A stretch of DNA of 64,000 bases from Pseudonocardia autotrophica. GTDB taxonomy: Bacteria > Actinomycetota > Actinomycetes > Mycobacteriales > Pseudonocardiaceae. The notes beneath the pieces are model-generated. The model saw nothing but the letters and a program-made list of their open reading frames with translations, did no database searches and was not told the origin of the DNA. The stretch spans positions 3,844,001 to 3,908,000 of the forward strand of contig NZ_AP018920.1 in the NCBI RefSeq assembly GCF_003945385.1, written 5' to 3'. Positions 1 through 7,819 of the stretch are shown here, piece after piece (within the stretch, counting starts at the first letter, position 1; the number at the start of each line of letters is the position of its first letter). A program made the position numbers and the translations under genes.

Positions 1-66
1 AACCGCGTAGCGCTCCCACACCTCGTCGGCGGGCTGCGGGCCGCGGGCGTGCAGGGTCAGGCGCAT
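1..66 (-). CDS. 5' end of a gene leaving the window (SRPBCC-like?)
   Basis: On the minus strand an ATG at 66 opens a frame of 22 codons that runs off the left edge. An AGGA element lies about eight bases upstream of the ATG. The short peptide begins MRLTLHARGPQPADEVWERY. The charged stretch with W-E-R-Y resembles the first strand and helix of START/SRPBCC (polyketide cyclase-like) proteins, but 22 residues cannot prove a family. It is divergent from the lipoprotein gene that starts at 132, so the 65 bases between them should hold both promoters. Confidence 0.4.
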   Translation of the reverse strand, partial: MRLTLHARGPQPADEVWERYAV

Positions 67-131
67 CCGCCGATCCTGCGCCCCTGCGGGCCGCCGCGCA
101 GCGGAACCGCACTGCCCGTACCGTCCGGTTG

Positions 132-1493
132 ATGCGGACTGCACCGTTGTGTCGTGCGTGGCTCGCCGCGCTGACCGTCCTGCCCCTGCTGGCGGCCTGC
201 GGGACCGGCCCGAACCCGGTGACCAACGCCGTGTCCGGCAACGAGGCCCCGGTCGCCGCCGCGGCGGCGGAGCTGGTGCCGGTCCCGCTCGGCGTCCCGG
301 ACGGGATGGCCGCGGCACCGCTGGACCAGCCGCGGGAGGCACTCGTCCCGGAGGGGTGGACGCTCTCGGTGTTCGCGCGGGTGCCGAACGCCAGGCTGGC
401 CGTGTGGACCCCCGATCGGAACCTACTCGTCTCCGTCCCGGACGACGGCCGGGTACTCGTCCTGGGTCCCGACGGTGCGCAGCGCACCCTGCTCGAGGGG
501 CTCACCCAGCCGCACGGGTTGGCGTTCTCCCCGGACGGCTCGACGCTGCACGTCGCCGAGAGCAACCGGGTCGTCTCCTACGCCTACGACGCGGGTGCCG
601 CGACCGATCCGCGCGTCGTCGCCGACGACCTGCCGGACGCCAACAGCCCGGACCTGCGCGGCGCCTACGGCCACGAGCTCAAGTCGGTCGCCGCCGGACC
701 GGACGGCGCGCTCTACGTCTCGATCGGCTCCACCGGCAACATCTCGGTCGAGGACCTCACCGCGACGCCGCCGCGCGCGTCGATCCTGCGGATCCCGCCC
801 GGTGGCGGGCCGGTCGAGCCGTTCGCGGTCGGCGTCCGCAACGGCACCGGCCTGGCGGTCGCCCCGGACGGCGCCGTCTGGACCGCGGTCAACGGCCGCG
901 ACAACGTCCCCTACCCCTACGACCAGCCATACGGCGACGCGTCCGGCTCGTCGTTCGGTGAGGTGATCAACCAGTACGTCACCGCGCATCCGGCGGAACC
1001 GCTCGCGCGGCTCACCGCCGGCCGGAACCTGGGCTGGCCCTACTGCAACCCGGACCCGGACACCCAGCCCGGGGTGCAGGGCAGCCCACAGGACCTCACC
1101 GACGTGCCGATGGTGGCCGACGCCGAGCTCAACCCCGGTGGCCGGGAGCTCGACTGCGCGACGCTGCCGGCGATGGAGCAGGCATTCCCCGCGCACTCCG
1201 CCCCGCTCGGCCTGGCGTTCACCTCCGGGGAGCTCCCCGAACCGTACGCCGAGGGCGCGCTCGCCGGGGTGCACGGATCGTGGAACGCCGACCCGCCCCG
1301 GGCACCCGAGGTCTCCTTCTTCCCCTACGCCGACGGCCGGATGGGCGCGCAGCAGACCCTGGTCGGCGGGTTCCAGGACCCGTCGGGAGCACGCTGGGGA
1401 CGCCCGGTGGCCGCCGTCTCCGGCCCGGACGGCGCCGTCTACATCACCGACGACGACGCCGGCGCCGTCTACCGCCTCGCCCCGCCCGCCTGA
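132..1493 (+). CDS. PQQ-type sugar/sorbosone dehydrogenase-like lipoprotein
   Basis: The protein has 453 residues and starts with a lipoprotein signal ending in the lipobox LLAAC (Cys about residue 23), so it should be anchored on the outer face of the membrane. The mature part follows the L-sorbosone/glucose dehydrogenase beta-propeller pattern. Examples are GYGHELKSVAAGPDGALYVS, a VGVRNGTGLA stretch and the motif VNGRDN typical of PQQ-dependent aldose dehydrogenase-like proteins. The family oxidises sugars or sugar aldehydes periplasmically, but many actinobacterial members have no proven cofactor. A TTG at 129 directly precedes the ATG at 132, and I chose the ATG. It stands alone, with no PQQ biosynthesis genes nearby. 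Confidence 0.8.
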   Translation: MRTAPLCRAWLAALTVLPLLAACGTGPNPVTNAVSGNEAPVAAAAAELVPVPLGVPDGMAAAPLDQPREALVPEGWTLSVFARVPNARLAVWTPDRNLLVSVPDDGRVLVLGPDGAQRTLLEGLTQPHGLAFSPDGSTLHVAESNRVVSYAYDAGAATDPRVVADDLPDANSPDLRGAYGHELKSVAAGPDGALYVSIGSTGNISVEDLTATPPRASILRIPPGGGPVEPFAVGVRNGTGLAVAPDGAVWTAVNGRDNVPYPYDQPYGDASGSSFGEVINQYVTAHPAEPLARLTAGRNLGWPYCNPDPDTQPGVQGSPQDLTDVPMVADAELNPGGRELDCATLPAMEQAFPAHSAPLGLAFTSGELPEPYAEGALAGVHGSWNADPPRAPEVSFFPYADGRMGAQQTLVGGFQDPSGARWGRPVAAVSGPDGAVYITDDDAGAVYRLAPPA

Positions 1494-1535
1494 TCCCTGT
1501 CGAGGTGCACCCGTCGGGACGCTGCTCCGGGACCT

Positions 1536-1786
1536 CGGGCCCTGGCGAGCACCGCAGACCGCGGCCTGGGCACCCCATCGTCGATGATCCACAATCGGGA
1601 ACCGAGACGTTCGGTCAGCGACTGCTCCGGTTCCCGATCCGTGATCACCCGCCGCCGCGACGCTCCAGCACCCCGGGCCCCGGCGAGCACCGCAGACCGG
1701 GGCCTGAGCGTCCCATCCGCTGATGATCCGTAATCGGGAACCGAGACGTTCGGTCAGCGACCGTTCCGGTTCCCGATTACGGATCA
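1536..1786. repeat. Tandem duplication, each copy with a 63-bp hairpin
   Basis: The 314-bp gap between the lipoprotein gene and mtnA is filled by two copies of one unit, at 1536-1647 and 1674-1786, with a period of 138-139 bp. Both copies contain CGAGCACCGCAGACC and then a 63-bp inverted repeat. The hairpin is imperfect in copy 1 (1585-1647) and perfect in copy 2 (1724-1786). I see no coding potential in the gap. The duplication is direct and probably recent, because the copies differ at only a limited number of positions. Confidence 0.85.
1724..1786. repeat. Perfect 20-bp inverted repeat with nested stem
   Basis: The left arm TGATCCGTAATCGGGAACCG (1724-1743) is exactly complementary to the right arm at 1767-1786. 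The 23-base loop contains a second stem, CGGTC-AGC-GACCG, at 1751-1763. The structure ends 21 bases before the mtnA start. It could act as a terminator for the upstream gene, a REP-like element, or a structured leader of mtnA. The first copy at 1585-1647 has three mismatches in its arms and a broken inner stem. Confidence 0.8.
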
Positions 1787-1807
1787 CGGGGCGGGTACCG
1801 TCGGCGG

Positions 1808-2851
1808 ATGCGGATCGTGGACTGGGCCGACGAGACCGAGGGCGGCCCGGCCGTCGTCCTGCTGGACCAGCGGGCGCTGCCGCAGCGCACCGAGTACCTG
1901 CACCTCGGCACCGTCGACGGGGTGATCGACGCCGTCCGGTCGCTCGCCGTGCGCGGGGCACCCAGCCTGGGGATCACCGGCGCCTACGGGGTCGCGCTCG
2001 CCGCACACCTGCACGGCACCGGCACCGCGGACGCCCGGGCCGCGGTGCGGGCCGACGCGCAGCGGATCGCGACCGCGCGGCCGACCGCGGTGCCGCTGTC
2101 GATCGGCGTCCGGCGCGCACTCGCGGCCCTCGAAGAATCCCCCGCCGGTGTTCTCGCCGCCGCACGGGCGGTCGCCGACGAGGCCGCCACGATCAACGCC
2201 GCCGCCACCCGGCGGGCCGCCGACCTGGTGCGCGAGCGCTGCCCCGACCGGCCGCTGCGCGCGCTGACCGTCTGCAACACCGGCCCGCTCGCCGCAGGCC
2301 CCGGTGGCACCGCGCTCGGCGCGATCCTGGCGCTGCACGCCGACGGCGTGCTCGAGGAGGTGCTCGCCTGCGAGACCCGCCCGCTGCTGCAGGGTGCCCG
2401 ATTGACCGTGTGGGAGCTGCAGCGGGCCGGGGTGCCGCACCGACTGTGCGTCGACTCGGCGGGACCGGCCGCGATCGCCACCGGCCGGGTCGACGTGGTG
2501 TTCGCCGGGGCCGACCGGATCGCCGCCAACGGAGACGTCGCCAACAAGATCGGCACCTACATGCTGGCCTGCGCGGCCGCCCGCTCCGGGATCCCGTTCG
2601 TGATCGTCGCCCCGGAGGAGACGATCGACCCGGACACCGCCACCGGCGCGGACATCGTGGTCGAGGAGCGCGGCGCCGACGAGGTCCGCGAGCACGGCGG
2701 CACGCTCATGACCCTGCCCGGGACTCCCGTCTACAATCCGGCGTTCGACGTCACCCCGCACGAGCTGGTGACCGCGATCGTCACCGAGAGCCGGGCGTGG
2801 AGTCCCGCACCGTCCGCTTCTGCGCCGCGAATCGCCGCATCGCCTCACTGA
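1808..2851 (+). CDS. mtnA: S-methyl-5-thioribose-1-phosphate isomerase
   Basis: MtnA converts 5-methylthioribose-1-phosphate to methylthioribulose-1-phosphate in the salvage of methylthioadenosine, a by-product of polyamine and other S-adenosylmethionine reactions. The 347 residues cover the whole family length. Visible landmarks are RGAPSLGITGAYG near residue 50, the catalytic cysteine stretch CNTGPLAAGPGGTALG near 158, and the catalytic aspartate stretch AGADRIAANGDVANKIG near 237. The related eIF2B-alpha fold is recognisable from these. The gene is convergent with a class II aldolase-family gene and overlaps it by 71 bp, which suggests the two act on consecutive metabolites. Confidence 0.93.
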   Translation: MRIVDWADETEGGPAVVLLDQRALPQRTEYLHLGTVDGVIDAVRSLAVRGAPSLGITGAYGVALAAHLHGTGTADARAAVRADAQRIATARPTAVPLSIGVRRALAALEESPAGVLAAARAVADEAATINAAATRRAADLVRERCPDRPLRALTVCNTGPLAAGPGGTALGAILALHADGVLEEVLACETRPLLQGARLTVWELQRAGVPHRLCVDSAGPAAIATGRVDVVFAGADRIAANGDVANKIGTYMLACAAARSGIPFVIVAPEETIDPDTATGADIVVEERGADEVREHGGTLMTLPGTPVYNPAFDVTPHELVTAIVTESRAWSPAPSASAPRIAASPH

Positions 2852-3449
2852 TCTCGGCCTCGGACAGCAGCCGCGGCTCACCTGCCGTACGGGCCCGCAA
2901 CCAGACGTCGCACAGCCACTCCAGCTGCCGCGCACCGTCGTAGGCGGCGCCGAGGTGCTCGCCGAGCACGAGCGTCCCGTGGTTGCCGAGCACCACCGCG
3001 CTGCCGTCGCCGAGCGCGGCGACGGCGTTCGCGACCAGCTCGTCGCTGCCGAACGGGGCGTAGTCCGCGACCCGCACCGTGCCGCCGAACATCGCGATCT
3101 GGTAGTGCACCGGCGGGACGTGGTCACGGAGCAGCGACAGCGCCACCGCGGCCGGCGAGTGCGTGTGCACCACCGCGGAGGTGCCGGGCCGGGCCTGCGC
3201 CGCGAGGTGCAGGGCGAGCTCGCTGGTCGGGGCCCGGACACCGTCGACCACGGTGCCCTCCGGGCTGACCAGCACGACGTCGGCGGGCGTCATCGTCTCG
3301 TAGTCCACACCGGACGGTGTAACGGCGATCAGCTCGCCGCAGCGCAGCGACAGGTTCCCGGAGGTGCCGACGACCAGGCCGTCCCGCACCATCCGGCGGG
3401 ACCAGGTGCAGAGGGCCTCGCGCGCGTCGTCCGGATCGCTCGGGGACAT
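2781..3449 (-). CDS. Class II aldolase/adducin-family protein (MtnB or DHAP-shunt aldolase type)
   Basis: This 222-residue protein belongs to the zinc-dependent class II aldolase/adducin family. The metal ligands are visible as HTH at about residues 94 and 96 and as the third His in GNHG at about 153. The family's glutamate lies in PTSELALHL, and the phosphate-binding N-terminus reads GTSGNLSLR. The start is the ATG at 3449, preceded by AGGG. In this family either MtnB (methylthioribulose-1-phosphate dehydratase) or the aldolase of the DHAP shunt would use the product of the convergent MtnA. No mtnC, mtnD or MtnW-like gene is nearby, so the aldolase alternative deserves weight. Fuculose-phosphate aldolase is a third possibility. 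Confidence 0.82.
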   Translation of the reverse strand: MSPSDPDDAREALCTWSRRMVRDGLVVGTSGNLSLRCGELIAVTPSGVDYETMTPADVVLVSPEGTVVDGVRAPTSELALHLAAQARPGTSAVVHTHSPAAVALSLLRDHVPPVHYQIAMFGGTVRVADYAPFGSDELVANAVAALGDGSAVVLGNHGTLVLGEHLGAAYDGARQLEWLCDVWLRARTAGEPRLLSEAEISEAMRRFAAQKRTVRDSTPGSR

Positions 3450-3458
3450 GCCGCCAGA

Positions 3459-3476
3459 CCCTACCCGTGGGTAGGG
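3459..3476. promoter_or_regulatory. 18-bp palindrome between divergent genes
   Basis: CCCTACCCGTGGGTAGGG is a perfect inverted repeat with 8-bp arms and a 2-bp spacer. It sits in the 48-bp space between the divergent aldolase-family gene (start 3449) and the FAD dehydrogenase gene (start 3498). Its position suits a shared operator, and either arm can also supply purine-rich ribosome-binding sequence. No regulator gene adjoins it. Confidence 0.5.
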
Positions 3477-3497
3477 ATGTCCGGCAGGATCGCGGCC

Positions 3498-5165
3498 ATG
3501 GACGCCGATGTCATCGTGATCGGAGCCGGGCTCGCCGGTCTCGTCGCCGCAGCCGAGCTCGCCGACGCCGGACGTTCGGTGCTGGTGCTCGACCAGGAAC
3601 CGGAGCAGAACCTGGGTGGGCAGGCGTTCTGGTCGCTCGGCGGGCTGTTCCTGGTCGACACACCCGAGCAGCGGCGCACCGGGATCACCGACTCGCTCGA
3701 CCTGGCGCTGTCGGACTGGCTGGGCTCGGCCGGTTTCGAGCGGGGTGTCGACGACCCGATCGGCGAGGACTTCTGGGCCCGGCAGTGGGCGACCGCGTAC
3801 GTGCACTTCGCCGCCGGTGAGAAGCGGTCCTGGTTGCACGAGCAGGGGGTGCGCTGGCTGCCGGTCGTCGGCTGGGCCGAGCGCGGCGGGCACCTCGCCG
3901 ACGGGCACGGAAACTCGGTCCCGCGGTTCCACCTCACCTGGGGCACCGGCCCCGGGGTGCTGGAGCCGTTCGTGCGCCGGGTCCGCGAGCACGCCGCCAC
4001 CGGCGCCATCACGCTGCGCTTCCGGCACCGGGTCGACGAGCTCGCGGTCACCGACGGCGTCGTCGACGGCGTGCACGGCAGCGTGTTCGCCCCGGACGCC
4101 GCCGAGCGCGGCGCGTCGACCAACCGCGACGTCGTCGGCGACTTCACCTTCCGGGCCGGCGCGGTGCTGGTGACCTCCGGCGGGATCGGCGGCGACCACG
4201 ACCTGGTCCGCGCGAACTGGCCGGCCCGGCTCGGCACCCCACCCGAGCACATGGTCACCGGGGTTCCCGCGCACGTCGACGGCCGGATGCTGGCGATCAC
4301 CGAGTCGGCGGGCGGCCGGATCGTCAACCGGGACCGGATGTGGCACTACACCGAGGGCGTGGCGAACCACTCCCCCATCTGGCCGGGGCACGGCATCCGG
4401 ATCATCCCCGGGCCGTCGTCGCTGTGGCTCGACGCCACCGGGCAACGACTGCCCGCCCCGAACTTCCCCGGATTCGACACCCTCGGCACGCTCGCCGCGC
4501 TGCGCGGGACCGGGCACGAGCACTCCTGGTTCGTGCTCACCCAGAAGATCATCGAGAAGGAGTTCGCGCTGTCCGGGTCCGAGCAGAACCCGGACGTCAC
4601 CGGAAAGGACCTGCGCGCGACGCTCGGCCGGATCCGGCCCGGCGCGACCGCCCCGGTGGAGGCGTTCAAGGAGCGCGGCGCGGACTTCGTCGTCGCCGAC
4701 ACCCTCGACGAGCTGGTCGCCGGGATGAACCGGATCACCGGCGGCACACCCGAGCTGGACGTCGAGCTGATCCGCCGCCAGGTCGTCGCCCGTGACCGGC
4801 AGCTCGGCAACGCCTTCGCCAAGGACCTGCAGGTGATGGCGATCCACAACGCCCGCCGCACGCTCGGCGAGAAGGTCGCGCGGACCGCGCCGCCGCACCG
4901 GCTGCTCGATCCGGCGGCCGGTCCGCTGATCGCGGTCCGGCTGCACGTGCTGACCCGCAAGACGCTCGGCGGCCTGCAGACCGACCTCGCCGGCCGGGTG
5001 CTCGACGCCGGCGGATCCGCCGTTCCAGGACTCTGGGCGGCCGGTGAGGTCGCCGGGTTCGGCGGCGGAGGTGTGCACGGCTACCGGGCACTGGAGGGGA
5101 CGTTCCTCGGCGGCTGCCTGTTCTCCGGCAGGCAGGCGGGGCGGGCGCTCGCGCTGGGGACGTGA
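3498..5165 (+). CDS. FAD-binding dehydrogenase (fumarate reductase/KstD-like flavoprotein)
   Basis: A protein of 555 residues opening with the Rossmann motif MDADVIVIGAGLAGLVAAAE and followed by the acidic ribose-binding residue in LVLDQEPEQN. It closes with GEVAGFGGGGVHGYRALEGT, the FAD-contacting C-terminal segment of the fumarate reductase/3-ketosteroid dehydrogenase flavoprotein family. Members oxidise or reduce C-C bonds in steroids, fumarate or related acids, and the true substrate is not visible. GGCAGGAT lies about nine bases before the chosen ATG at 3498. An in-frame ATG at 3477 is possible but overlaps the palindrome. No signal peptide is seen, so it is probably cytoplasmic. Confidence 0.82.
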   Translation: MDADVIVIGAGLAGLVAAAELADAGRSVLVLDQEPEQNLGGQAFWSLGGLFLVDTPEQRRTGITDSLDLALSDWLGSAGFERGVDDPIGEDFWARQWATAYVHFAAGEKRSWLHEQGVRWLPVVGWAERGGHLADGHGNSVPRFHLTWGTGPGVLEPFVRRVREHAATGAITLRFRHRVDELAVTDGVVDGVHGSVFAPDAAERGASTNRDVVGDFTFRAGAVLVTSGGIGGDHDLVRANWPARLGTPPEHMVTGVPAHVDGRMLAITESAGGRIVNRDRMWHYTEGVANHSPIWPGHGIRIIPGPSSLWLDATGQRLPAPNFPGFDTLGTLAALRGTGHEHSWFVLTQKIIEKEFALSGSEQNPDVTGKDLRATLGRIRPGATAPVEAFKERGADFVVADTLDELVAGMNRITGGTPELDVELIRRQVVARDRQLGNAFAKDLQVMAIHNARRTLGEKVARTAPPHRLLDPAAGPLIAVRLHVLTRKTLGGLQTDLAGRVLDAGGSAVPGLWAAGEVAGFGGGGVHGYRALEGTFLGGCLFSGRQAGRALALGT

Positions 5166-5334
5166 ATCTCCGACCCGGACGGGCGTCACGCGTCCGGGGC
5201 ACATCGCGCGCCGGTGCTCCGGCGACCGGTCAGGATCGGTGTACCGCGGCCCACGCGGACGTCGGGGGACGACCGCTCCCCCGCGATGCGGCACATCCCG
5301 TACCGCGCCGGAAGGCGCAGGAAGCAGGAGCATC

Positions 5335-5619
5335 GTGAGGACATTCGTGCGCGCCGCCGCCGTCGTCGCAGCCGGTCTCGTCGTCGTCGCCGCCGGCACC
5401 GGCGTCGCCGGAGCCCAGCCGGTCCCGCCGCCGGAGCCGACACCCGCCGACCAGGCGGCGCAGTACGCCTGCGTGCAGGAGGAACTCGACTTCGCGGCGT
5501 TGCCGCAGCAGGCCATCGAGGACCCGGTCGTGTTCTCGGCACTGGTCGCCGACGCGGCGCAGAAGTGCGAGGACGTCCGGGCTCCCGCTCCCGCCGTCCC
5601 GGCCCCGCCGGTGGCCTGA
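5335..5619 (+). CDS. Small secreted protein, unknown function
   Basis: A GTG start at 5335 follows AGGAG by four bases and gives a 94-residue protein. Residues 1-28 form a classical signal peptide: a basic start, then a V/A-rich core ending in VAGAQ. The mature part is about 66 residues with a Pro-rich beginning and end. It has two cysteines (YACVQ and KCED) about 40 residues apart that could form a disulfide. I do not recognise a family. It is convergent with the CBS-domain gene, and the first unit of a 19-bp tandem repeat overlaps its stop codon. The 169 bp upstream (5166-5334) show no other feature. Confidence 0.65.
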   Translation: MRTFVRAAAVVAAGLVVVAAGTGVAGAQPVPPPEPTPADQAAQYACVQEELDFAALPQQAIEDPVVFSALVADAAQKCEDVRAPAPAVPAPPVA

Positions 5620-5743
5620 GCTACAGCCCGTGACCTGAGCTGCCGGTGGTGGCCCGAGCTACCAGCAGTGGCCCGAACTACCGGCAGTGGCCCGAGCTGC
5701 CGCCCGTGGCCCGCACCGCCCGCGGTGACCCGAACTACAGCAG
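5611..5743. repeat. Seven tandem 19-bp repeats across a convergent junction
   Basis: Units begin at 5611, 5630, 5649, 5668, 5687, 5706 and 5725, an exact 19-bp period. The consensus is roughly GTGGCCCGAGCTACCGGCA. Copies 3 to 5 are nearly identical and the outer ones are diverged. The array fills the whole gap between the secreted-protein gene and the convergent CBS gene. It overlaps the first gene's stop (TGA at 5617-5619) and the CBS gene's stop (5735-5737). There are no spacers, so it is a minisatellite and not a CRISPR. Confidence 0.9.
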
Positions 5744-6583
5744 GTCGCTGCGGCTGAGCACGCCGACCAGCACGTCGTCGGCGTCGACGACCGGCACCAC
5801 CCGGAAGCCGCGCTCGGAGAGCAGCTGCTCGGCGTCGGTGAGCGGGTCGTCCGGGTGCACCACCTCGACGTCGCGGGACATCACGTTGTCGACGGTCCGG
5901 GCCCGGGTGCGGCGCCCGCCGTCCAGCGAGCCGTGCATCAGGTCGGCCTCGGAGAGGATCCCGAGCAGCCGGTCCCGGTCGTCCACCACCGGCACCGCGG
6001 TGAACCGGTAGGACAGCAGCACCTCGGCGGCTTCGTCGAGTGCGAGCGTCGGCGGGATCGCGACCAGCCCGCCGTCGGTCATCACGTCGGCGACCCGCAG
6101 CGAGCCGAGCGGACGGCCGCCGACCCGGCCGGCCCCCCGCGGCATCATCGCCTCGGGGAGCGGGCCGATCAGCCCGGCGCCGCCGAACCGGCGGGCAGCC
6201 CGGCGGAGGACGCCACCGGCCAGCCGGTGCCGCAGCAGGTCGCTGCGGGTGATCACCCCGACCAGCACGCCCCGGTCGACGACCGGCACCAGCCGGAGCT
6301 CGCCGTAGACCCGCATCCGGTGCGCGATGATCGAGACGTTGGTGGTCGGCAGCATCGTGACGACCTGCTGGGTCATCGCGTCGCCGACCGTCGCCGCCGG
6401 GTCGTTCCGGTACCGCAGCACGTCGACCAGGCTGATGATCCCGACCAGCGAGAACCGCCGATCCACCACCGGCAGTGCGGAGTAACGGGACTCCGCCATC
6501 CGCTCCTCCGCCCGGGCGAGCGGCGCGTCCGCCCACACGGTGACGACGCGTTCGGTCATGACATCCCGCGCTCGCAACACCAT
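5735..6583 (-). CDS. Four-CBS-domain protein
   Basis: The 282-residue protein consists of two Bateman modules (four CBS repeats) and no other domain. Each repeat shows the typical sequence, for example [18 protein letters not shown], then SALPVVD and [10 protein letters not shown] at the N-terminus. The last repeat has [20 protein letters not shown] and ends in [13 protein letters not shown] pairs bind adenosyl ligands and act as energy or ligand sensors, and the partner here is unknown. GGAG precedes the chosen ATG at 6583. A longer reading frame upstream looks non-coding. The linker between modules 1 and 2 is rich in Gly and Arg. Confidence 0.85.
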   Translation of the reverse strand: MVLRARDVMTERVVTVWADAPLARAEERMAESRYSALPVVDRRFSLVGIISLVDVLRYRNDPAATVGDAMTQQVVTMLPTTNVSIIAHRMRVYGELRLVPVVDRGVLVGVITRSDLLRHRLAGGVLRRAARRFGGAGLIGPLPEAMMPRGAGRVGGRPLGSLRVADVMTDGGLVAIPPTLALDEAAEVLLSYRFTAVPVVDDRDRLLGILSEADLMHGSLDGGRRTRARTVDNVMSRDVEVVHPDDPLTDAEQLLSERGFRVVPVVDADDVLVGVLSRSDLL

Positions 6584-6961
6584 GCTCCGACGGTAGCCGC
6601 GCAACCGTATCGATGTGGAACACCCGATCAGGCGGGCCCGCTCCGGACCCGGCCGGCGGGGCGGACGGCAGCGCCCCGAGCAGCGCACACAGCCCCGGGA
6701 TCCGCCGGGCTCCCGGCCGGAGGATCGTCGCGGACCAGGTCGATCATCCGGCGCCGGGCCCGCTCCTCGATCTCGTCGAGTCCACTCACGAGCGACGATC
6801 CCGGCCCGGAACGGCGCCGATCACAGCGGGCATCACACCGGCACGGACGGGCGTTTCGCCTGGACCGGCGGCGGGCACGCCGGGATCATCGGGGACGACA
6901 ACCTCAGCAGCACCGTCCGCGGTGGCCGACTCCGGCCGGTGCGGAGCGGGGAAGGACCAGC
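6584..6961. other. 378-bp intergenic region, one doubtful small frame
   Basis: This gap separates the divergent CBS and DUF4190 genes and should carry both promoters, though I see no convincing hexamers. The only coding hint is a minus-strand GTG frame at 6628-6789 (53 residues, beginning [19 protein letters not shown]). It has helix-like, GC3-biased codons in its first half but shadow-like composition afterwards and no clear ribosome-binding site. I treat it as doubtful. Confidence 0.3.
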
Positions 6962-7774
6962 GTGAGCAGCCCACCGCCGTATCCGGGTCAGCCCGGCGAC
7001 CCGCAGGAGCCGGACCAGCAGGGCAGGCAGGCCCCCTATCCCGCGGAACCCACGCCCGAGCAGCCGGGTTACGGCCAGCAGCCCGGCTATGGGCAGCAGC
7101 CCGGGTACGGCCAGCAGCCCGGTTCCCAGCAGCAGCCCGGCTACGGCGAGCAGCCCGGTTACGAGCAGCAGCCCGGGCAGCAGCAACCCGGCTACGGCGA
7201 ACAGCCCGGCTACGGCCAGCAGCCGGGGTACGGCCAGCAGCCCGGGTGGGGCCAGCAGCCCGGCTCGGAGCAGCCGGCGTACGGGGGGCAGCCGGCCTAC
7301 GGCGGACAGCAGCCGTACGGGCAGCAGGCCTACGGCGGCTACCCGCAGCGTCCCGACCAGTTCTCGGGCGGCCAGCCGGGCTACGGTGGGCCCGCCGGTC
7401 CCCCGCCGCGCAACGGCGCCGGGATCGCCGCACTGGTCTTCGGCATCCTGGGGCTGCTGACCTTCTGGCTCCTGATCGGCGGTGTGCTCGGCCTGATCGC
7501 GATCGCGCTGGGCATCATCGGCATCGCCCGGGTCCGCAAGCACATCGCGAACAACCAGGGCGTCGCGATCAGCGGGCTGGTGCTGGGCGTGGTGGCCGTG
7601 CTGGCCACGGTGGCGTTCGCGGTCGTCGTGGTCGGGCTGTTCACCAGCATCGGCGGCTCCGATCTCTACCAGTGCGTCGAGCAGGCGGGCAGTGACCAGG
7701 CGGCGATCGAGCAGTGCCAGCGCGACTGGCAGGACCGCCTGGAGGAGCAGATCGACGCCCCCGATGTGAACTGA
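6962..7774 (+). CDS. DUF4190-type membrane protein with PGYGQQ repeats
   Basis: The 270-residue protein starts at GTG 6962 after GGAAGGA. Residues 1-145 are a low-complexity tract built from [18 protein letters not shown] repeats. Two hydrophobic segments follow (about 152-185 and 200-225), with the DUF4190 signature [15 protein letters not shown] short exposed tail has two cysteines (YQCVEQ and EQCQRDW). Actinobacterial proteins of this build sit in the cytoplasmic membrane with the Gln/Pro-rich region disordered, and their function is unknown. The DNA repetition at about 7060-7340 reflects the protein repeat and may vary in copy number. Confidence 0.8.
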   Translation: MSSPPPYPGQPGDPQEPDQQGRQAPYPAEPTPEQPGYGQQPGYGQQPGYGQQPGSQQQPGYGEQPGYEQQPGQQQPGYGEQPGYGQQPGYGQQPGWGQQPGSEQPAYGGQPAYGGQQPYGQQAYGGYPQRPDQFSGGQPGYGGPAGPPPRNGAGIAALVFGILGLLTFWLLIGGVLGLIAIALGIIGIARVRKHIANNQGVAISGLVLGVVAVLATVAFAVVVVGLFTSIGGSDLYQCVEQAGSDQAAIEQCQRDWQDRLEEQIDAPDVN

Positions 7775-7819
7775 GCATCCGGCAGCGGCCGGGATCGCCC
7801 GCGGGGAGATGATGTCGGC

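Noticed and set aside
5611..5743. CRISPR array
   Set aside because: The repeats are contiguous with no unique spacers and there are no cas genes.
2781..6623. A 1280-codon open frame on the minus strand
   Set aside because: Only its last 222 codons (2781-3449) look like a protein. The rest is antisense to the FAD dehydrogenase and other genes and is a GC-bias shadow.
7060..7340. DNA-level minisatellite of interest in its own right
   Set aside because: The repetition is explained by the PGYGQQ protein repeat of the DUF4190 gene and is in frame throughout.
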